A DNA stretch of 64,000 nt from Nymphaea colorata (Eukaryota; Streptophyta; Magnoliopsida; Nymphaeales; Nymphaeaceae): contig NC_045148.1 in NCBI RefSeq assembly GCF_008831285.2, positions 12,467,183-12,531,182 on the forward strand. The letters run 5' to 3'. Of this stretch, positions 57,116 to 64,000 are shown piece by piece. Both the position numbers and the translations under genes were made by a program. The first letter of the stretch is position 1. Each line of letters starts with the position of its first letter. The notes beneath the pieces are model-generated. The model was given only the letters and a program-made list of their open reading frames with translations. It ran no database searches and had not been told where the DNA came from.

Positions 57116-58624
57116 TTGTTCTTTTTAATTCAGGATTGGGCTGGAGCAGGTCCAAACCCGGGCCCAAACTCCAGGCATGAAAGAGCCCGACGACACCCTT
57201 TCTCCCTCATTTCCCTCTTCATCTCCTCTTTTGTACGACCACAACACCGAAGAAAAACAAGAGGCGGAAGGTGTGGCTGCAGCAACGTTTGGGTTGGCGG
57301 AGGAAGGGCGATGGCAGTGCTCTAGTAAGCACTCTTGACCTCTCTCTCTCCTCTTTCTTCTTCTTTATCCTTCTTCCTTCTTCTCCTCCTCCCTCCTACG
57401 CAACCCTCTTCCTCCCACGCTCCTCACACGCCCTCTTTCTGCCCGCTCTCTCGCTCTCTCTCTGCTCTCACTTTCTCTCCCCATCTCTTCTATCTCCTCC
57501 TCTCCATCTCCCCCATTTTCCCCGCTTGATTTTTCCCTCTCTGCTTGTCTCTCCCCTCTATCCGAACTCTCTTCACCAGTCTTCCCTCTCTGCACGCCCT
57601 CTTTCTCTCGCACCCGCTCTCTCCCCCTCGTCACTCTCCTTCTCCTTCCTGTCGGTTCTCTCCCGCACGCTTTCCCCTCTGCTCAAACTCTCGTGGTCAG
57701 TCTTCCTCTCCTCATTTTCTACTTGTTTTCTCCTCTCACCTTCAGCCGAACCTCATTCTCTCGACCGACTGCCTTTTTCTAACAACAGATCCCTCTTTTG
57801 ACCTCTCTTTCGCTAAATCGCATCCTCTTTATGGCTGTTTGGTCAGTTTATAGTTTGGGGACACATCTTTCCCCCCATACCAGTGAAGTAAAGATGTTGG
57901 TGGTGAAGGCAGCGAGTAATCATTGGCGTTGACACTCAATCGAACATTTGAGGTGGCTGCCAGGAACATTGCAGCAGTTTGGACACTAAGATTGGGTGAG
58001 CGAGGCTTAATCGAGCTTAAATTATCTAAAATTGACTGTTAGTGCATATATAATTATTATTTGAGCATGCTAGACTCATTATGCGATGATTTGGAATGCA
58101 TATGCGATGTTGCTATTTTGGGGAAAGTTTATGCCTATTTTAAGAAGGACAAGGATCTACGTGTATAACTGTCTTTTTAGCATGATAAGTTGATTTTCGA
58201 AGCAATTTGAAAACATGATGGAAATTTTGACGATGTTGGGAAGGTTTAGAAATGTTTTAGCGAGCTCGGGAAATATGCTTCTTTTGATGTATGCACGTCA
58301 TTTTTTGGGAAATAGTAGGTGTTAGGAAGACGCCTCAACTAAGGAAGCAAGGAAGAAACAGATTAGTGATTGGTTCAAATCGAAAGAGCATAGCATAAAT
58401 CATTCGGTGACAAACTCAAAGAGTTGGGAATAGGCCTATTGGAGGGCTTTGTGGGTCGACACTACCCGTCGACACCTTCTTGAGGCAACAACATGCCTCA
58501 ATGATTATGTTTCATATTTGTATAAATTGTAAAGCGAAGCGAGTAAAGAACTTATTGCTTGATTATGTTTGCAGATACACCAGACATGACCAGTAAACCT
58601 TGAGCGACCAGATTTGAAACTTGA
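57116..58624 (+). repeat. Copy 3 of dispersed repeat family R
   Basis: Starts near GGATTGGGCTGGAGCAGGTCC, shared with the reverse complement of about 21865-21885. A CT-rich part follows (57330-57800). Then comes the conserved tail: GAGGTGGCTGCC, TTTGAGCATGCTAGA, GACGCCTCAACTAA and, after TTTGCAG, ACCTTGAGCGACCAGATT (58600). It breaks off at about 58624, where TGTTAACACTCC begins. The long pyrimidine-rich open frames here are not genes. Confidence 0.7.
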
Positions 58625-60091
58625 ATGTTAACACTCCAAATTTTTCCACATCAAAATTGGAGCAATGTGAAAATTTTACAAAATAATTGTGAAAAATTGT
58701 AATTTTAAAGCCAATTTCGAATCTAAAGAATAATTTAGATTCAAATCATGAATTTAACTCGTGACACAAATCCCAATGCATGATTACAAGTCCAAACTAT
58801 GTCCAAATGTCATTTGACATCCAAATCCAATTACAAATGTCATTTGAAATCCAAATCCAATTGCAAAATTCAAATTTGACTTGAATCCAAGAATTAGATC
58901 TAATTCAATCTAAATGCTACGTGGGAGTGTGGGCCCCACCTAGCCCGTGTGGTCAAGAGCCACCCAAGGGCTCACACACCCTTTTTTTTAAAAAAAATTC
59001 TCTCAATTAAATGAAAAAAAGTCATTTTGAAGGAGAAATGAATGAGAAACCTAAGAAAATAGAGATATTTATGTCCATCTCTCTTCTTTAACTAGTTACT
59101 CTTTAAAGAGATGTCAATCTCCAATAAACAATAACTAGGTTGGTCAAACCCACTTAATCCAAGTAGGGTCAACCATAGTGCACCAAAACATGGCACCAAT
59201 CTTAGCTAGGCTCGGTCAACATGGCTCAGCTCAGTCGAAATGGCAGGTCTGTCCCGTGACCCAATCAGTGGATGAAAATGAACTTTGACCGAATCGAGTC
59301 CACTTTGACTAAACTCAATCGAAGTACATTTCAGCTCAATTAAGAGTTTTCTTAGCTCAAATTTATCAAATTACCTCAAACAAAATCAAACTACTTGCAA
59401 AAGATCTTTGACTTTGGTCAATTAGTTGAAATTGACCAATTTGAACAATTTTGCCCTTCTATGATCAAATTGAGACTGCAAAGCCAAAATTGGTTTATAA
59501 TTCAAATACCAAATTAAAATTCAATATTTCAAACCAAAGTTTGATTCAGTTGATCCATCTTTAATCAAGTTATGGACGAAAATACCCTTTTTGAACCAAA
59601 TTTGATAGAATTTTCAAATTGTATTCAAATTTAAATTGAATTATCATAATTCAATAGCATTTGGAGCTTAGTACTAGATTTTAACCTAACAAGCTCTGTT
59701 TCAAACAAAGAAAAAAATAAATAGCACAAAATAAGGTAAAACCCTGTGCAAGGGCATTTTCGTTCAAAATTTTGGTCAAAATTGGTCAGCTAGGTCTAAA
59801 CCAAGGTCGACCAAACCTAGCCCAGGCCGCCTAGCTCGTTTAAATGGGCTAAGAATGGTCAACTATTGCCATTAAACCATATTTAACTCATTTTACAAGT
59901 CCTCAAGGTCTTAAGTGAGTTCATAAGGTGAGTTAAGAAGGTAGTTGAACCCACCTCCTCCTCTATATAAGTCTTCCATTGGCCACCAAGGGGGAGGACG
60001 AAAATTTGAAGTTTCCATCAAGTTGCTGCAGCCAAGGAGCTAGGAGGGAGAAGCCAAGGAGGAGAGAGAAGATTCGTCTAAGCCTTCTTCT

Positions 60092-60092
<1 letters not shown>
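58625..60092 (+). repeat. Possible LTR beginning, gypsy-like, with TATA box
   Basis: TGTTAACACTCCAAATTTTT is like the TGTAACACCCC start common in long plant gypsy LTRs. AT-rich U3-like sequence follows, then CTCTATATAAGTC (TATA near 59960) and a leader-like purine-rich stretch. No matching partner LTR is present, so this is tentative. Confidence 0.4.

Positions 60093-60135
<43 letters not shown>
60093..60135. repeat. CT microsatellite
   Basis: About 43 bases of CT repeats. Confidence 0.9.
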
Positions 60136-60139
<4 letters not shown>

Positions 60140-60180
60140 TGCTGCACACAATACATGGACTCGTGTGTGTGTGTGGAGAC

Positions 60181-60228
60181 CTATGTCACATAGGTACGGG
60201 TGCCGGTATGGGTACAGAGAACACACGT

Positions 60229-60262
<34 letters not shown>

Positions 60263-60320
60263 TATATATGTCAAAAAATTTTAAACAAGAATAACATATT
60301 CACACATATATATATATCAA
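60181..60320. repeat. TA microsatellite with adjoining CTATGTCACATAG motif
   Basis: CTATGTCACATAGG and GGTACGGGTGCCGG (60181-60210) are the reverse complement of the short repeats near 6.8-7.5 kb. TA runs follow at about 60233-60260 and 60305-60318. The same pairing of this motif with TA runs occurs near 7.0 kb. Confidence 0.6.
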
Positions 60321-61370
60321 AAAATTGCAAATAGAATAACATATTCATAAAACCCCCAATTCTGCCAATTAAAGGGACAAATCGAAAGTCCTAATCAAAA
60401 GAATAAAAGATAGAATCACCAAACAACGATCGACAGTGTACTGATCCCAGCGTACAACGGAGATTCACAGAGATGCAAACAAAGGCAGATATTCGTATGC
60501 ACAGTGATGGTGGGTAGATTAATAGTGATTTGTTCATTCATTCACAGACTAGAGGCAGTGTGCAAGGGGGATGTGCGCCGAAAGTGTGTGGCAACAGATG
60601 GTGGGCAGCAGCGGAGTGGGCAGAGCCACTTTTCACCGGCTGAGATTGTGGGTGGTGATTGGTGAGTGATGGTTGGAGAGATAAGAGATCAATAAAAGCA
60701 TTGTCTCTATTTTCTTCTTCATTTCCCTTATTCTCTCTATCGAGTTTGCTAAGTTAGGGTGGCTAAGTGAACCCTTACGTAGAATTTTCGTGGAGAGAAG
60801 CTTTCTCTTCCTCATTGCAAATTCCAACAAGTCATTCTTCTTCTTCTTGTTTTGCTAAGCTTGAATCCAAGCTTGGATTCTTGCTTAAGATTGCTTGATT
60901 TAGAAAACAAGTAAAGAAGAAGATCAAACATCAAGACTGACCGCAATGTAGGAGATTTTAACCAATTTCTCGTATACTTTAGCTTTTTATTGGTTCATTT
61001 TAATTTCACCAATTCATAGGAGATGTTTATTTTCATTTATTTTATAGTTGGAAATGATGTCCAGCTAGGGAAAACCTATGATTAAATGTACATGTTAATG
61101 CATAATGCATGCATGAGTTGGTTTTTCTAAAAAGACTAACCCAAGTATCAAATTTTGAAAAGAGCCCCAAGGCCACGTCCATTTCAAAACGACAAGCTTA
61201 AAACCATTTTAAACTCTCTACCATAAGAGAATCCCACATGCTGCAACATATGTGATGAAAATGCCTATTAGAGATTGATACATTCTTATGAATGTGATCC
61301 ACCCTTGCATCGCAAAATTATGGAAAATTATGTAGTCAATTAAGAGGTGTTTATTAAACAAACACCTAGT
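60321..61370. other. Unclassified non-coding stretch
   Basis: No gene or domain recognised. Confidence 0.4.
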
Positions 61371-61372
61371 TA

Positions 61373-62460
61373 GTGGTACAAAAAATTTGATGCATTTATG
61401 ATAAATCAAAAGCATTGAAAGTCAGTCATAGATCATTGTGTCTATCAAAGAGTTATCATCAGGTAACTTCATTTTCTTGTTGTTATATGTAGACGACAAG
61501 TTCATTATTGGACAAGACTATCAATTGATTAGCCAATTAAAGGACATGAGGAAGTTCTTTGATATAAAAGACTTAGGACCAACACAACAATTGTTAGACA
61601 TGAAGATTGTTTGTGATAGGAAGGCCAAGAAGCTATGGTTGTCACAAGAGAAATGCTTTGAGAAAGGGCTTAACAAGTTCAATATGAAAGATGTTAAGAC
61701 AGTCAAAACACTTTTAGCAGCATATTTTAAATTAAAAAATGAACAATGTCCATCTTTAGCGGATGAGAAAGAAAAAAATGAAGAATGTACCATATGCCTC
61801 CGCAATATGGAGTCTCATGTATGCTACAGTTTGCACATGCTCAGACTTGGCTTATGTAGTTGGTGTAGTGAGTAGCTCTTGTTATATCTAGGCAAGGAGC
61901 ATTGGGCAACAGTGAAGTAGAACTTAAAGAATCTTAAAAATACTTTCAGTTACTATTTAGGTTTTGGTAAATCTAACTTAAAGATACAAGGATTTGTAGA
62001 TGCAGACATGACAAGTGACTTGAACTCTAGGAAGTTTCTTTCTAGTTATGTCTTCATGGAAGTCCATGTTACAAAGTGTGTTACTCTTTCTACTAAGGAG
62101 GCAAAATATATTGCAGCAATTGAAACTTGTAAAGAGTTGTTGGGGATGAAGAGTTTTCTTCATGATCTAGGTTTTAGCCAGAAGACCTATTTGCATTGTG
62201 ATAGCCAAAGTGTTATATACTTGGCGAAAAATTCAGCTTTCCACTCAAGGACCAAGCACATTGATATTAGATGTCATTGGATTTGTGATGTGCTTGAGCA
62301 AAAACTAATGCAGATAGAAAAGACAGATGCAAAGAATAATCCTGCAATGACGAAGTCTCCACTAAGGAGACACATGACAAGTGTAGAGACTTAGTTAGGA
62401 TGACTACTTTGAAGGCAGTGCGCTAAGTTTGTTCATTTTATAGGTGTGATCTCTCACATG
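61373..62460 (+). pseudogene. Degenerate copia RT/RNase H remnant
   Basis: The plus strand gives FIFLLLYVDDKFIIG (RT catalytic YVDD kept), FFDIKDLGPTQQLLDMKI and FNMKDVKTVKT. After stops near 61875 comes RNase H KCVTLSTKEAKYIAA (usually SSTEAEYxA), HCDSQSVIYLAKNSAFHSRT and KHIDIRCHWI. This is the 3' half of a Tnt1-type copia pol. It differs from the A, B and C families and resembles the remnant at 18.9-20.2 kb. Integrase and gag are missing upstream. Confidence 0.8.
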
Positions 62461-62477
62461 AGCCTAGAGGGGTAGTT

Positions 62478-62957
62478 TGTTGGGGGTGGGTCCAGCCTCA
62501 AAAGAGGACCTGACCTCATTTCTTTAGTAAGGGCTCGTCAAAAGACTAGGGTACCATCGGGTACCCTCACTCTCTTGATCGTTCTCTTTCAAATAAAAAA
62601 AAGGGGCTCTCACATGGAAAGGTAAGAAGGGGAGGAAGAAGGCAAGAAGAGGAGGAGAAGAAGAACGTAGTCTTACTTTGTAGGTTTCAGCAGGTCAAGA
62701 AGAGAAAGAAAAGACAAAAGAGAAAGAGGGAATGAAAACAATCTTCATTGGGTGATCTCTTTCTTATCTCTTGGGGTTCTTTCTTTCATTTGTATAAGAG
62801 AGTGCTATTCTTTCCTTGTGTTAACTATTTTTATTAAAGCAATAGAGATATTGCTACTAGTGTATTTGGCCTTCTTTTTGTGTGTATGTGTGTAGTCTCC
62901 TTGCCCATGGTTTTTTACCCCATTATTGGGGGTTTTTCTATGTAAATTTGGTATGCA
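62478..62957 (+). repeat. 3' LTR of the degenerate copia element at 61.4 kb
   Basis: Begins TGTTGGGGGTGGG after GCCTAGAGGGGTAGTT. It contains the usual CCATGGTTTTTTACCC...GGGGGTTTTTC end block of this copia type and ends near GGTATGCA. The start is reasonable; the end is an estimate because there is no second copy. Confidence 0.6.
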
Positions 62958-63534
62958 TACTTTCTACTGTTTTATTGCTACAATATGTTCATTTATTCTT
63001 GAAATTTTAGCCTTATATCTATTCTAGCTGTCAAGATCTTTGTATGAGCAGTTTTGGACATTTCTTGCTATCAAACTACTTGGTTTGGCATGTTGTATTG
63101 ATGCTAAAGATTACCACTAGTTGTGTAATTATTGGATATATGCATTCTTGAAGTTTGAGAGCTTTTGTGGTAGTATTAAGTATTGAAATTGGCTGGTTGT
63201 TGTCTTCATAAGTATTCGTTTACAGTGGCAATCTATTCTTTACAAGAATATATCCATTTTGCGAGTTCTTTTACAAGATTATCACAAGGTTTGTTGATTA
63301 AAACAGCCATAATAGAACCCACGCTGGTTCAACTCATTGTGCTTCCCTACGGCTGGGGCTGTCTATCAATGGGAGGGACTACTTCAATGTTGGAACCATT
63401 AAAAAGAAATTGATAACTGAACAAACATGGCACTCTGCAGCCCTACCTTGCAGGGATTCTGAAAGTGACAACTGAAAAATGTGATATCTTGTCTTTATCA
63501 TGCTTTTAAACATTAGTGATCTAATTGATTAGTT

Positions 63535-63538
<4 letters not shown>
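62958..63538. other. Unclassified non-coding stretch
   Basis: Nothing recognised; short open frames only. Confidence 0.4.

Positions 63539-63624
<86 letters not shown>
63539..63624. repeat. Long AT microsatellite
   Basis: About 86 bases of uninterrupted TA dinucleotides. Confidence 0.95.
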
Positions 63625-63627
<3 letters not shown>

Positions 63628-64000
63628 TCCTACGCTGTTATGATTGCATGTTGTGTGTTTCCATGTCATGCATAACTTACGTTCACTCCATTCATAATCA
63701 TTTGAATAACATAAAACATGGAAGACCTATTGAGTATATGGAAATATACTCCTTCATTATCTATATCTTACAAATAAATTTAGTAGATTGCTGTTGCAAA
63801 CTAGCTCTGGCTGAACAATCTGAGGATCAGCAGCCCACACATGCATGCTTTTATATTTCTGATTTGTTATAGTTAATTTAATCATGTGTGTGTTGATTGT
63901 TAATGGCTCTCTAGCTAGTTCAGAGTATCTTGAAACCCCATGCTTGTAAACATCTCATTGAGTTATATATGCATATTAATAAGACAGTCCGTAACTATAG
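63625..64000. other. Unclassified end of window
   Basis: No gene recognised. Confidence 0.4.

Noticed and set aside
57271-57853. 176-codon Ser/Leu/Pro-rich frame
   Set aside because: Part of repeat R copy 3; not conserved as protein in the other copies.
63525-63872. 115-codon frame with an Ile-Tyr run
   Set aside because: The run is the translated AT microsatellite; no domain after it.
1-64000. CRISPR arrays, operons or bacterial-type genes
   Set aside because: None seen; introns, LTR elements and plant gene families show this is plant nuclear DNA.

Overview
The window is nuclear DNA of a flowering plant. The evidence is a spliced host gene for a plastid-type pentatricopeptide repeat (PPR) protein, fragments of other plant genes (a MACPF/CAD1-like gene and an ENOD93-like gene), and a dense, nested population of plant-type transposable elements: Ty1/copia, Ty3/gypsy, hAT and PIF/Harbinger. 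The species cannot be told from the sequence.

Layout. Positions 1-1270 are the first of three diverged copies of a long CT-rich repeat; the others are at about 20.4-21.9 kb (minus strand) and 57.1-58.6 kb. A structurally complete copia element (A, 1804-6151, minus) has identical LTRs, a GGCGG target duplication and an open gag-pol, but most of gag is missing. Positions 6.2-8.95 kb are AT-rich DNA with dispersed short repeats. A second copia element (B, 8958-14380, plus) has 471-bp LTRs and a GTTCC target duplication but is broken by stops and frameshifts and has lost the protease aspartate. Positions 14.4-18 kb are unclassified. From 18.8 to 31.7 kb lies a graveyard of remnants: copia reverse transcriptase, a BED-type hAT transposase, a gypsy integrase C-terminus with its LTR, a terminal-inverted-repeat segment (25984-28676) holding a small, apparently intact three-exon reading frame, a PIF/Harbinger transposase fragment, and a 965-bp non-autonomous hAT element with an exact 8-bp target duplication. 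The block 31.8-36.1 kb contains exons of two unrelated host genes, both on the minus strand and bounded by CGAGCTCGA-rich arrays.

The one clear functional gene is a likely DG1 (DELAYED GREENING 1) orthologue on the plus strand, 37111-52891. It has nine coding exons that join in frame to 961 residues. Intron 5 has been expanded to 7.9 kb by copia element C, which was itself interrupted by copia element D; a later deletion removed the 5' parts of both. Intron 7 appears to use a GC donor and carries another fragment of the C family. Beyond the gene (52.9-64 kb) are AT-rich, LTR-like repeat sequence, repeat copy 3, a degenerate copia end with its LTR, and a long AT microsatellite.

The genes do not form a pathway. 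The theme is a single-copy plastid gene expression gene surviving in a transposon-rich neighbourhood, with several insertions of different ages and at least two cases in which host coding exons sit inside or between element-like repeats. All coordinates and splice sites were read by eye; homologies come from recognised family motifs, not searches.
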